Source of the DNA: Alkalilimnicola ehrlichii
GTDB lineage: Bacteria; Pseudomonadota; Gammaproteobacteria; Nitrococcales; AK92
Direction: 5' to 3'
Assembly: GCF_003399765.1 (NCBI RefSeq)
Contig: NZ_NFZV01000006.1
Span: forward strand, 1-64,000
Length of the DNA: 64,000 nt
Of the stretch, positions 25,476 to 35,645 are shown one piece after another. The notes below the pieces were generated by a model that saw only the letters and a program-made list of their open reading frames with translations, was not told where the DNA came from and made no database searches. Made by a program: the position numbers and the translations under genes. Every line of letters starts with the position of its first letter. The first letter of the stretch is position 1.

Positions 25476-26519
25476 ATGGAATACCGCCAGCTCGGGAATA
25501 CCGACATCAAGGTCAGCAAGATTTGCCTCGGCACGATGACTTGGGGCGAGCAAAACACCGAGCAGGATGCGCACCAACAACTCGATTATGCGCTTGATCA
25601 TGGCGTTAACTTCATCGATGCCGCGGAGATGTATCCGGTGCCGCCGAAGGCGGAAACTCAAGGTCGGACCGAGGAGTACATCGGCACTTGGCTTAGCAAG
25701 CGCGGCAAGCGGGACGACATTGTGCTCGCCAGCAAGATCGCCGGCCCCGGCAACGGGCTAACCTACCTGCGTGACGGCAGCACGGTATTTGCGCGGAACC
25801 AGATCATCGAAGCCGTCGACAACTCCTTGCGGAGGCTGCAAACCGATTATATCGACCTCTACCAACTGCACTGGCCGGCCCGGCAAACGAATTTCTTCGG
25901 CCGCCTCGGTTATAAGCCGCCGCAGAACGACGAGCTTCCGGTGCCGATGGAAGAAACGCTGAAAGCCTTGGGCGAGCTGGTCGAGGCCGGAAAAATCCGC
26001 CATATCGGGGTATCGAACGAAACGCCCTGGGGCGTGATGAAGTATTTGGCCATCGCCGAACGCCTGGGCTTGCCTCGCTTGGTAAGCGTGCAGAACCCGT
26101 ACAACTTGCTGAACCGCACTTATGAAGTCGGGTTGGCGGAAGTCTCGCATCGGGAAAAGGTCGGCCTGCTCGCCTACTCGCCGCTTGCCTTCGGCGTCCT
26201 CAGCGGCAAATATCTCGATGGCCAACGCCCCGACGGTGCTCGCCTGACGCTATTCGAGCGCTTTCAACGTTATACGAAACCCGCCGGCGAGGCAGCAACA
26301 GCCAAGTACGTCGCCCTGGCCCGCGAACACGGCCTGGACCCGGCGCAAATGGCGCTGGCGTTTGTTAACGAGCAAGGGTTTCTGACCAGCAATATCATTG
26401 GCGCGACGTCGCTGGATCAATTGCGAGCCAATATCGATAGCGCTAATCTGATCTTACCGGAGGCGGTTTTGGAAGGTATCGAGGCGATTCATACCGAATA
26501 CCCTAACCCCTGCCCCTAA
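25476..26519 (+). CDS. tas: Tas-type NADP(H)-dependent aldo-keto reductase
   Basis: 347 residues. The N-terminus MEYRQLGNTDIKVSKICLGT, the AEMYPVPPKAETQGRTEEY stretch (catalytic Tyr region), the HWPARQTNFFGRLGY motif with histidine, and GVSNETPWGVMKYL are the Tas signature. It reduces carbonyl compounds with NADPH using the Asp-Tyr-Lys-His tetrad of aldo-keto reductases on a TIM barrel. Length matches Escherichia coli Tas. It is a single gene flanked by a hairpin. The physiological substrate of Tas is not firmly known; it was named for a role in tyrosine auxotroph suppression. Confidence 0.93.
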   Translation: MEYRQLGNTDIKVSKICLGTMTWGEQNTEQDAHQQLDYALDHGVNFIDAAEMYPVPPKAETQGRTEEYIGTWLSKRGKRDDIVLASKIAGPGNGLTYLRDGSTVFARNQIIEAVDNSLRRLQTDYIDLYQLHWPARQTNFFGRLGYKPPQNDELPVPMEETLKALGELVEAGKIRHIGVSNETPWGVMKYLAIAERLGLPRLVSVQNPYNLLNRTYEVGLAEVSHREKVGLLAYSPLAFGVLSGKYLDGQRPDGARLTLFERFQRYTKPAGEAATAKYVALAREHGLDPAQMALAFVNEQGFLTSNIIGATSLDQLRANIDSANLILPEAVLEGIEAIHTEYPNPCP

Positions 26520-26804
26520 CAGGTTGCCGAAACTCATTAAGAAAATACGGAATCGGCGGCAGATTACCGCCGATTCGACCTTGCAGGGTTTCGTCGTCAC
26601 TCCTATACCTGTGGTACAGGCCGGGCACGACAATACGGCCTCCCCGACCATCCGCTCTGCCGATCAGCCGCTTGTCGGCAACATCAACCGCACGGAAGCA
26701 CGTTAGCCTGAGACAGAGCAGGCACCAAAGCGGCAAAGGCTACGATAGCTTTGGAACCAGTTCGGGCGGGTGATCGACAACGGGATCCACAGAGGAGCAC
26801 GAGC
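26520..26804. other. Intergenic region after tas with inverted repeat
   Basis: No gene seen. It contains a dispersed-repeat-like string at 26517-26533, a hairpin at 26550-26576 and the ribosome binding site of the next gene. Short frames here are not protein-like. Confidence 0.4.
26550..26576. terminator. Hairpin after tas
   Basis: A perfect 10-bp inverted repeat, GAATCGGCGG / CCGCCGATTC, with a 7-base loop. On the plus strand no T-run follows; on the minus strand it is followed by a TATTTTCTTAA stretch. Confidence 0.5.
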
Positions 26805-27098
26805 ATGGCGCAACAGGTTTTACCGATTGTCGGCGACTGGTATCAAACCGTTGATGGCAATACGTTCGAGGTCGTAGCTTATGATCCTGAGGATGAGAGC
26901 ATCGATATCCAGTACTTTGACGGGGCACTGGAAGAGCTCGATCTCGACACTTGGCTGGAAATGGATATCGAAGCAGCAGAACCGCCGGAGGATTGGTCCG
27001 GCTCCCTGGATATGATGACGGAAGACTATGGTGTCGATCTAGACCGGCCGGCTTCGCACGACCATAACAACCCTTTAGACGAACTCGACGGGCTTTGA
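26805..27098 (+). CDS. Small acidic conserved hypothetical protein
   Basis: 97 residues: LPIVGDWYQTVDGNTFEVVA, DIQYFDGALEELDLDTWLEM and EAAEPPEDWSGSLDMM. It is strongly acidic with beta-strand-like GxWY and YFDG motifs. Similar short proteins occur next to DNA metabolism genes in gammaproteobacteria, so I take it as conserved, but I know no function. GAGGAGCACGAGC precedes the ATG. Its end overlaps the start of the endonuclease V gene, so the two form an operon. Confidence 0.7.
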   Translation: MAQQVLPIVGDWYQTVDGNTFEVVAYDPEDESIDIQYFDGALEELDLDTWLEMDIEAAEPPEDWSGSLDMMTEDYGVDLDRPASHDHNNPLDELDGL

Positions 27099-27793
27099 GC
27101 AAGACAAACACGGTAAGGATTGAGTCGCTGCACGACTGGACGGACGACCCGGCACAAGCGGTCGCCATCCAGAAACGGCTGCGGGAAGCTTTGCGTATCG
27201 CGCCGCTCGTCGGCGAAGTCCGCTATCTGGCCGCCGTCGATACCGGCTTTACCGACGGCGGCTCGACGGCTCGGGCCGCCGTTGTGCTGTACCGTTGGCC
27301 CGAGCTGGAGCCAATCGAGCAGCACGTCGCCTTTGCCCCGGTCAGGTTTCCGTATGTGCCGGGACTGCTGTCATTTCGCGAGTTGCCGGTCGTTCTCGAC
27401 GCCCTCGCCTGCCTCTCTCTTAAACCGGATTTGATTCTTTGCGATGGGCAGGGCATTGCTCACCCGCGTCGTTTAGGCATTGCGACGCATCTTGGGCTCG
27501 TTGTCGATATTCCGACAATTGGGGTAGGCAAAAGTCGGCTGACCGGCCGTCATCAGGAGCCGGGGCCGGAAAAAGGCGCCTGGGAACCGCTGTGGGACGG
27601 GGATGAGAGAATCGGCACGGTACTTCGAACCCGTACAGGCGTTAAGCCCTTGTACATTTCCCCCGGCCATCGGGTCGACCACCAACAAGCCGTGGACTGG
27701 ACGCTCGCCACCATCGGCCGCTATCGTCTGCCGGAACCCATCCGGGCGGCCGATCGACTTGCATCAAACCGTGGGCGCAAGCCAAACACGTAG
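27095..27793 (+). CDS. nfi: Endonuclease V (deoxyinosine 3' endonuclease)
   Basis: 232 residues. Motifs match endonuclease V: AAVDTGFTDGG (acidic metal ligand), FPYVPGLLSFRELPVV, LCDGQGIAHPRRLGIATHLG and GVKPLYISPGHRVD. It cleaves DNA one base 3' to deoxyinosine produced by adenine deamination, and other lesions, starting alternative excision repair in the cytosol. The start appears to be TTG (27095), overlapping the upstream stop; a start further in would remove part of the domain. Transcription is probably shared with the acidic protein upstream. Confidence 0.93.
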   Translation: MSKTNTVRIESLHDWTDDPAQAVAIQKRLREALRIAPLVGEVRYLAAVDTGFTDGGSTARAAVVLYRWPELEPIEQHVAFAPVRFPYVPGLLSFRELPVVLDALACLSLKPDLILCDGQGIAHPRRLGIATHLGLVVDIPTIGVGKSRLTGRHQEPGPEKGAWEPLWDGDERIGTVLRTRTGVKPLYISPGHRVDHQQAVDWTLATIGRYRLPEPIRAADRLASNRGRKPNT

Positions 27794-27818
27794 CTCGGGA
27801 AACGGGAATAACAAACCG

Positions 27819-27851
27819 CCCTTACCCCCCGGCATACCGCGAGGGTAAGGG
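27819..27851. terminator. Bidirectional terminator hairpin
   Basis: CCCTTACCC and GGGTAAGGG form a perfect 9-bp stem between the converging nfi and response-regulator genes. No long T-run, but position fits a shared terminator. Confidence 0.6.
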
Positions 27852-27870
27852 GATGCGGTCGTGTGGCGCT

Positions 27871-28973
27871 TTACAGCACAACGGCCACGGCTGCTACGAC
27901 ACCCAAAGCGATGACGCCGCCAATGGCGAGCAGACGTAACTGTTTTTTCAAACCGTCTATCTGAGCCGAGATATCCTTCCCTTCCAGCTCGCCAACTTTA
28001 CGCCGCAGCGCGTCCAGATCGCCTTCGTACTGCGACTCCAGCTCTTTGCGCATTTCCTCGGCAATAGCAAGGGCGGTTTCTTTGATTTGCGGCTGTAGCG
28101 CTTGTTGCAAAGCGGGCAAGGCGTGCTCGATAACAACGCCCTTTACCTGCACCTTAAAGTCATCGCTGGCATTAAGGTTTGCCAGCTGCGTAATGACTTC
28201 CGTGCGCAGCTGATCTAACTGCGGATAAACGGCATCCAGACTCGCCCGCTTAGCGGCATCGGCGCCGACGCGGCCAGCAACCTCTTCGGCAATGCCGGCA
28301 GCAACCTCCTCCGCCGCCTTGCGTGCGGCGGCGGCCGCGACCTCTACTGCAGCATCCCGGGCCGCGGTTTCGGCCGTTGTCCGCACAAACTCGGCATCGG
28401 CCGCGTCGCGACGCTCCCAATCGTCTCGGAAACGGGCTAACTCGTCGTTACTGATGTTACGTGCGGCCTCGACTGCCGCATTACGGGCAGCCTTACGAAT
28501 TTCCTCCCATGGAATCACCGGCTCAGATGCCGGCGCGGCCGCCGGGCTCGGGGCGGGCTTTGGCTCCACCACGGCCGCACCGGGCGCCGGCGCGCTTTCC
28601 TTAGCGCCCGCGCCTAATGAATTCAGTAACGAATCCAGAGCATCTTCGCTGCTCGGTTTACTGAGGAAGCCACGTATACCGACTGCCGCGGCGCGTGCGC
28701 GGTCTTCTTCGGTGTCCTGCGAAGAATACATAATGACCGGTAGACCCGGGTTTCTTTGCAGAATTCTGCGGCTCGCTTCAAAACCGTCCATGTCCGGCAT
28801 CATATAATCCATGAACACAACGTCCGGTCGCACGGCAGCAAGATAGTCGATGGCTTCACCGCCATTAGCGGCTAGGTCAACCTCTATATCGCGTTTTTTA
28901 GCTGCTTGCTCAACGCGATACGGGCCAGGCGGGAATCGTCAACCACAAGCGCTCTACTGATAGTCCGCGCCAT
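27871..28973 (-). CDS. Membrane-anchored response regulator with coiled coil (frameshifted)
   Basis: The restored product is about 367 residues. The N-terminal CheY-like receiver has ALVVDDSRLARIAL (acidic pocket), phospho-acceptor FMDYMMPDMDGF, YSSQDTEED and the lysine of RGFLSKP. After a proline/alanine linker comes a long alanine/glutamate-rich coiled coil (about 150-290) and a single C-terminal membrane helix (LLAIGGVIALGVVAAVAVVL). The frame breaks at a six-T run on the plus strand (28894-28899). One more base links LSKQLKK to RDIEVDLAANGGEAID. A receiver tethered to the membrane through a coiled coil is unusual. It is likely a phosphorylation-dependent scaffold; its partner kinase is not adjacent. 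Confidence 0.8.
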
Positions 28974-29200
28974 TGCACCCCCAGATAGTAGCTGGATCGT
29001 TCAAGTTTTGGGCACCAAACCACGAAAAATCCGCCAACGGACGGCCCGTTCCGTGGGTAACGTCTGTTTCGCAGCCGCGCGTGTCGCAGGGCGACCGGCC
29101 ACACTCGCTTACCAGAGTACTGAAAGACTATTTGCAGCACCCTAAGATCGGCTGCGATACCGGAAGATTACCATATGGATGGCTATTATGGCGGGATGAC

Positions 29201-29239
29201 AAAGAAAAAGCTCGGCGAGACATTAAGCCCTCGCCGAGC
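29201..29239 (-). terminator. Rho-independent terminator of the Sel1-repeat gene
   Basis: On the minus strand a perfect 10-bp stem (GCTCGGCGAG / CTCGCCGAGC) with a 10-base loop is followed by TTTTTCTTTG. It lies 38 bases after the stop codon. Confidence 0.85.
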
Positions 29240-29277
29240 AACGCAATCAAGCAGCACAAGTTTTCTTGTTGTTCGTT

Positions 29278-29688
29278 CTAGTCGCTGGAACCGTCGCCAC
29301 ACATATGTTCGCGCGTAGTCGAGATCCAGTCTTTTGACACTTCGTTGCCGTTGAGGGCGGCGCGATAGAACCAGTAAATGGCGGTTCGCTCGTCCTGCTC
29401 GACACCACGCCCCTCGGCATACATGACGCCGAGATTGTGTTGGGCGGACGCATGATCTTGCTTCGCAGCGGCCTTGAGCCAAGCAACAGCCATGGCTTCG
29501 TTGCGTGCCACGCCGTAACCAATGGCATACAAGAACCCAAGTGCATGTTGTGCTTCCGGTAACCCCCGCATAGCGGCTCGGCGATATAACCGAACAGCCG
29601 CCGGCAGATCCGCCGGACGCCCCTCACCTCGCTCGAGGTACTGACCCCGCAAATAATCGATGCGTGCCTTATCCAACGCGCTGAGCAT
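29278..29688 (-). CDS. Sel1-like (SLR/TPR) repeat protein
   Basis: 136 residues built of Sel1-like repeats: LYRRAAMRGLPEAQHALGFL, YAIGYGVARNEAMAVAWLKA, and HASAQHNLGVMYAEGRGVEQ. The Gly-Val and Ala-Trp positions are the hallmarks. There is no signal peptide. Such helical repeats mediate protein-protein contacts in signalling complexes. It is transcribed alone, with a good terminator, on the same strand as the membrane-anchored response regulator but reading away from the Rieske gene. Confidence 0.88.
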   Translation of the reverse strand: MLSALDKARIDYLRGQYLERGEGRPADLPAAVRLYRRAAMRGLPEAQHALGFLYAIGYGVARNEAMAVAWLKAAAKQDHASAQHNLGVMYAEGRGVEQDERTAIYWFYRAALNGNEVSKDWISTTREHMCGDGSSD

Positions 29689-29699
29689 GGTTTCCCCCC

Positions 29700-29974
29700 T
29701 AGTGCTCTAACGACAACGCTCTACGAAAAGCAGCTTTCATGCCAATTTAACAAAAGCAGCCAGAAGCACGAAGCGAAAATACTGGCAAAAAACAATAAAC
29801 GACTGATGCAAAAGAGTTAAGGCAAACAAAGCCAAGGCAACGGGAAAGCGGACCGGATCGGCAAAAGGGTATGATAACTTCCGCTCAGACCAAGCAAACG
29901 ACCTAGATCGGTAACGGCCTTTCCTCCTAAAGGTGACGCGTTACGTCAGTTTTGGTCGCTGAGGGGCAAATTAA
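29700..29974. other. Intergenic region with no recognised feature
   Basis: The stretch upstream of the Sel1-repeat gene and downstream of the Rieske gene is A-rich in places (for example CAAAAAACAATAAACGACTG). I see no gene, terminator or repeat; it must hold the Sel1 gene's promoter. Confidence 0.4.
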
Positions 29975-30304
29975 TTACTCCGCCAACCACACTTGATCGT
30001 CGCTAACGGTCAGCGCAACCGGCGTTAAACCTTTCCCTTTACAGGGGCCGGCCGCACAGCGCCCGGAGGTTGGCTCGAACAAGGCGCCGTGAGTTGCGCA
30101 TTGGAGATAATCGCCCTCCAGCGACATGAAACGGTCCGGCATCCAGTCCAGTGTCGTACCGCGGTGCGGGCATACGTTGCGGTAGCCGTATACATCGTCG
30201 CTATGCCGGTAGATAAGTATGGCGACCGCTGCGCCCGCCATACTTACTTGAAAGCCGCGCGCCTGGTTGTCCGGCAACTCGCTCAAGCGGCAAATCGCTT
30301 GCAT
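29975..30304 (-). CDS. Rieske [2Fe-2S] ferredoxin-like protein
   Basis: 109 residues with the two Rieske cluster motifs: NVCPHRGTTLDW (Cys-x-His) and YLQCATHGALFEPTSG (Cys-x-x-His), so it binds a 2Fe-2S cluster with two cysteines and two histidines. It lacks a membrane anchor or oxygenase domain and so belongs to the small Rieske ferredoxins and nitrite-reductase-NirD-like proteins that transfer electrons. No dioxygenase or reductase is nearby, so the partner is unknown. The AmpG-like permease gene is divergent. Confidence 0.9.
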   Translation of the reverse strand: MQAICRLSELPDNQARGFQVSMAGAAVAILIYRHSDDVYGYRNVCPHRGTTLDWMPDRFMSLEGDYLQCATHGALFEPTSGRCAAGPCKGKGLTPVALTVSDDQVWLAE

Positions 30305-30446
30305 AACGCTGCTTCCTCCCTATTCATCAGCCTGCTGGTAATTAAAGATCAAATTTTCGCACGCCATGTGCGCTGCGTACTTGTCTGTCCTATGGGCTTC
30401 GCACACTATGCCGGAAGAATCTTCTTCGGCAGGTAGCTTGCTTCGA

Positions 30447-31994
30447 ATGATTAAGGATACCCCAAGCCACTCTTGGTACACGGCACTCACGGTTTATCTC
30501 CGGGCACCGGTGTTGACCATGCTCTTCCTCGGCTTCTCTGCCGGCTTACCGTTCCTGCTGGTATTCTCTACCCTAACGGCCTGGCTGCGTACCGAGGACA
30601 TCTCGCGTACGGCAATCGGTTTTTTCTCCTGGATCGGCATTACGTATTCAATCAAGTTTCTGTGGGCGCCGGTTATTGACAAGCTGCGCCTGCCCGCACT
30701 GACGCCTATGCTCGGCCAACGCCGCAGCTGGATTGTCGCCGGACAGTTACTGATCGCCGGCGGCCTTGCAGGCATGGCAATGGCTAACCCTAACGACCAC
30801 CTAGGCTGGATTGTGCTACTCGCGTTAGTAGTCGCCTTTGGCTCGGCGACTCAAGACGTCGCTATCGATGCCTTCCGCATTGAGTCCGCCCCGGAAGATA
30901 TGCAGGCGGCCGCCGCGGCAAGTTACGTCGCCGGCTATCGTATCGCGATCCTAACGTCCGGCGCCGGCGCTTTGTTCATTGCCGATCAAGTATCCTGGAC
31001 GGTCGCTTACTTCACGATGGCGGTATTGATGTCGATCGGCCTGTTCACCGTACTGGTGCGCCCGGAACCGACGCGACAAATCAACCGGCTTTCCATCGCC
31101 GTCGAACAAGAACAGGTACAGCGCTTTCTAAACCGCTACCCGTCTCTGAACAAGCGCCTGCAACGCATCGGCGCTTGGCTCATTGCGGCCGTTTACTGTC
31201 CGCTGCTTGATTTCTTTACTCGCTACGGATTAACCGCGCTAGTGCTGCTGTTACTGATCGGCCTGTACCGAATCTCCGATATCGGTATGGCGGCGATGGC
31301 ACAGCCGTTGTACATCGACCTTGGTTTTTCTCTCACCCAAATCGGCGTGGTGACCAGCATCTACGGCTTGGCCATGACACTCGTCGGCGGCGCCCTCGGC
31401 GGGGTGCTGGTCATTCGTTTCGGCATTGGCCGAATGCTGGTGATTGGGGCGATCGCCACCGCAGCGACCAACCTATTGTTTGCTTTACTCGCCGTGGTAG
31501 TCCCAGCGATGTTGGATCCGGCGTTTGCCATGGCGGCACTTACCTCACCGGTACTGACCCTGCCGGAAGTCACGGCACCGGCGCTGACCGCGCGGGAATT
31601 GGTGCTACCGGGCGACCCGCCACCATTCGTTATCACGCCGCAGGTCGCCATGCTGATGCTGACGATTTCCGGGGATAACTTGGCCAACGGCTTTGCTAGT
31701 GCGGTCTTTATCGCCTTTCTGTCGCGCTTGACCAGCCAGGCTTACACGGCCACACAGTACGCCCTGTTCTCCTCCCTCATGACCCTGCCGGGCAAGTTCT
31801 TAAGCGGTTTCTCCGGCATCATTGCCGATACATTTGGATACCCCTGGTTCTTTATTCTGGTATCCATCGCCGGCATTCCTGCCGTGCTGTTAACCCTTTG
31901 GTATGCGATGAGCCGCTTGAGCGATAAACCGGTCGCAACCCCAACAAGCGCGGGCACGGGTATCGGCAAACCGTCCAAACCCGCTGAAACCTGA
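30447..31994 (+). CDS. ampG: AmpG-family muropeptide permease (MFS)
   Basis: About 515 residues with some twelve to fourteen membrane helices. Motifs of the AmpG family include MLFLGFSAGLPFLLVFSTLT, IKFLWAPVIDKLRLP, LGQRRSW and VVAFGSATQDVAIDA. It imports anhydromuropeptides from peptidoglycan turnover into the cytosol by proton symport. Start choice is uncertain (ATG 30408 or 30447); 30447 leaves the usual short cytoplasmic N-terminus. A long loop rich in proline and alanine (after AVVVPAMLDP) is inserted before the last helices. Divergent from the Rieske gene. Confidence 0.88.
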   Translation: MIKDTPSHSWYTALTVYLRAPVLTMLFLGFSAGLPFLLVFSTLTAWLRTEDISRTAIGFFSWIGITYSIKFLWAPVIDKLRLPALTPMLGQRRSWIVAGQLLIAGGLAGMAMANPNDHLGWIVLLALVVAFGSATQDVAIDAFRIESAPEDMQAAAAASYVAGYRIAILTSGAGALFIADQVSWTVAYFTMAVLMSIGLFTVLVRPEPTRQINRLSIAVEQEQVQRFLNRYPSLNKRLQRIGAWLIAAVYCPLLDFFTRYGLTALVLLLLIGLYRISDIGMAAMAQPLYIDLGFSLTQIGVVTSIYGLAMTLVGGALGGVLVIRFGIGRMLVIGAIATAATNLLFALLAVVVPAMLDPAFAMAALTSPVLTLPEVTAPALTARELVLPGDPPPFVITPQVAMLMLTISGDNLANGFASAVFIAFLSRLTSQAYTATQYALFSSLMTLPGKFLSGFSGIIADTFGYPWFFILVSIAGIPAVLLTLWYAMSRLSDKPVATPTSAGTGIGKPSKPAET

Positions 31995-32296
31995 TAATGT
32001 TTATAAAAGGATTAGCAACAGCAGCTCGCCGTACCGTCGTGAATACCACAACGTTTATCGGCTCGTCAGCAGTTCATACATGACTTTGTATCCAAAACGC
32101 GCTGTAATATGGCGGCGCGGGCAGAGGAAATAGCGTTTCCTTAAGAGGGCTCGCCAAGATGCGGTAACCTATATCACGAAGACACTCTCTATATATAACA
32201 GGGTTGTTGAGAGAAACACTGCTCCGCGGACGACTTTCCTGTGGATGATCGACGGCCCACAACAGCTAAAGGGCATATTCCTTACGAGGGGGTAAG
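31995..32296. other. Intergenic region before the PilH-like gene
   Basis: About 300 bases with no gene. It holds a short hairpin (AGGAAA/TTTCCT, 32124-32140) and an AT-rich TATATATAAC stretch about 100 bases before the next start, possibly its promoter. Confidence 0.4.
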
Positions 32297-32665
32297 ATGG
32301 CGCGAATTCTGGTCGTGGACGACTCGCCGGTACAAGCACTGACTTTACGGCGAATGCTGGAAAAGCATGGACACGAAGTCCTGGTAGCCGAGAACGGCCG
32401 CCTCGGTATCGAAGCTGCTCGCCAGGAAAAACCGGATTTGATTCTCATGGATGTGGTCATGCCGGAGCTTAACGGTTTTCAAGCCACCCGCGAAATCAAC
32501 CGCGATCCGGGGCTGTCCGCGATTCCCGTCGTTATCGTCAGCACTAAGGACGAACCTATCGATAAGGTTTATGGCGAACGCCAAGGCGCCAGCGGCTACC
32601 TCATCAAACCACCGACCGAAGCGGACTTATTGCGCACCATCAATACGCTTCTGACGTCTGCCTGA
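32297..32665 (+). CDS. pilH: PilH-like single-domain response regulator
   Basis: 122 residues, a stand-alone CheY-like receiver: ILVVDDSPVQALTLRRML (acidic pocket Asp-Asp), phospho-acceptor in LILMDVVMPELNGFQATREI, and SGYLIKPPTEADLL with the conserved lysine. The overall pattern, with STKDEPIDKVYGERQGA, matches PilH of the type IV pilus twitching chemosensory system. PilG and the pil-chp kinase genes are not nearby, so the symbol is tentative. A GAGGGGG site precedes the ATG. Confidence 0.85.
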   Translation: MARILVVDDSPVQALTLRRMLEKHGHEVLVAENGRLGIEAARQEKPDLILMDVVMPELNGFQATREINRDPGLSAIPVVIVSTKDEPIDKVYGERQGASGYLIKPPTEADLLRTINTLLTSA

Positions 32666-32754
32666 TACGATGACGCAGCTTCGGGGCCGGTTAAGAATCG
32701 GCAACGACGATAGAACTTACCTATGGGTCAGATTCTTGAAATGTATTTCATTAA

Positions 32755-33807
<1,053 letters not shown>

Positions 33808-33825
33808 TCGCACCCGCCCTGCTCG

Positions 33826-33859
33826 CGTAGGTTGCGAGTGACCTAACTCGCAACCTACG
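33826..33859. terminator. Strong bidirectional hairpin
   Basis: A perfect 13-bp stem, CGTAGGTTGCGAG / CTCGCAACCTACG, with an 8-base loop, between converging trxB and the PA14-protein gene. Confidence 0.75.
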
Positions 33860-33864
33860 AAGCA

Positions 33865-35374
33865 CTAACGATCCGGACGAATACGGATCGGCTGCGGCTC
33901 CATTTCGCTAGCCGGCAGCCTATGACGCGCCGGCGGCCCCTCCCGCCCTTGCCGGTCGTATGCGCGAACACTTAGAAACCAGTTATATTCCGGCGCCAAG
34001 CCCTGCAGCACCAGTTCTCGCCGCTTCGGCTCGGGAATATCCAATGTCCAAGAGTGATAGCCGGTATCGCTATCGATCCGTAACCGGTAACCGGCCAACT
34101 CTTCCTGAGCCATCGGCTTGCCATCGGTTCGAACCAAGGGAGCAGCCCACCGCATTCGTACCTGACGGTTCGACCAACCGTACGGGCCTGCGCCGCTCAA
34201 GAACGCATCTCGATGGCTCTTGCCGTTCTGACCGAAAGGCGCTTCGCCGCCCTCTCCGCTAAAGGGGTCGAGGCCGTGAGCGAACTTCCAATAATCGGGC
34301 AAACCATCGCCGTCGCTGTCTCGAATCTCCGGCGGAGTTGTGCTATCGGCCGGCAGCAGGGCCGAGGTCGGTATGACTTGCTTAGGCACGCCTTCCGTCT
34401 GCCATAATAAGCGCACTTCGGCTTCGGCACCGGCGCGAACGTACTCTAAGCGTAAGGGGTATTCGTCCCCCCTTGCAGAGTATGTTGTGCTTCGCGCGCC
34501 CCGCGACCGTCGAGCAGAAGCTCCTCGCCCACCCAGAGCCGCACCGCTGTATCGCTTACGACATAGAAGCTATAAATCTGCGTCCCGTGCTCATGCGGCG
34601 TTCGCAAACGTCCGGTCCAACGCACACTAAAGGGCGCTTCGCTCATATGAGCTGCCGGCGCCCGGCTACCCCAGGCAAATCGATTTTGGGATCGACGCGG
34701 GTCAAGAGCCAATGACGAAGACCCGGCTCGCCGTAGTAATCCGCAGTCAAACCGCCGCCGACTAAAACGTCCTGCTGACGATGCACTGCCAGGGGGGACA
34801 AATTGGCTCCGCCGATCACTTGCCGCGCTTTATCGGGGCCAGCCCAGGCAACGGCCAAGTGATCGTCTCCAATGCCTTCTTTATGCAGCGCCTCAATGTA
34901 ATAGCGGCGCCCGCCGGCCAACCACACGCCCGCGGACTTTTGCTCGGCATATTTATCCCATTGCCGCGGCATCGTCCAACCGGGCACTGAGGCTATGCGC
35001 ACCTTGTTCTCGGGCCGCTCGTCGGTACTTAGCCACAACTCGCCCTGATCGTCGCTGGCGAGCCAAAACGTGTACCACCCGCTGCGCGGGGGTTTAAGAT
35101 AAGCCCGCACGCGGCTACCGTAGTGATTCCCGCTATTGGCGGAGATCTCGAAGCGAGATAAGGGCTGTAGACGATCGGGCCGGTGGGGAAAGTCGGGATG
35201 TCCGAGCAAAGACTCCAGTTGCGGCCCTGGCACATCATCCCAGATCTCTTGCATAACGCTTGCAGCGCTCGCCAAACCGGTGCCCAACAACAACATCGTC
35301 GCACCGATCCGCAACACCCACCGGACGCCGCCGACTCGCCCTTGCGGTCTCCTTTGCTTAAGCGCTTTCTCCAT
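33865..35374 (-). CDS. Exported PA14-domain protein with calcium-binding repeat and FN3 (two frameshifts)
   Basis: The restored product is about 503 residues. The start chosen gives a signal peptide (RWVLRIGATMLLLGTGLASAA). Then follow a first PA14-type beta-barrel (SGWYTFWLASDDQGELWLS) and a second (LTADYYGEPGLRHW, then TPHEHGTQIYSFYVVSD), a thrombospondin-type calcium-binding repeat (DSDGDGLPDYWK) and a C-terminal fibronectin-type-III-like domain (LSVRAYDRQGREGPPARH). PA14 modules bind carbohydrates. The frame breaks twice: at AAA (34677-34679) and at a six-C run (34467-34472). One extra base at each restores it. It is probably a secreted or surface carbohydrate-binding protein. Confidence 0.78.
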
Positions 35375-35645
35375 CGTGGCATCCGCATCAGGAAAATTCT
35401 TGCCGAAGGCGAAGGCTCGTAAACCGAACGGTGCCCGACCGCTGCACATCGCGCCCCTGCCAAGGAAATGCATCCGTCAGTGCCTTCTTTTCAGCACCCC
35501 GCTAAGGGTAAACAAAGGTTAGGCGGCAGAGAGTGCTACGTTACCTTGGACAACGTGGCCTACGTCACACTAGGCGATCAAGATGTAACCGCTCCCGGCT
35601 CTGGCAGGGTAAACTTGCGCGGGTCAACTCAAACAAGAACATGCC

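Noticed and set aside
1-26500. Chromosomal integron with gene cassettes.
   Set aside because: The region has many solitary small genes, but I could not find repeated attC sites or an integrase. The scattered fragments are better explained by recombination and IS activity.
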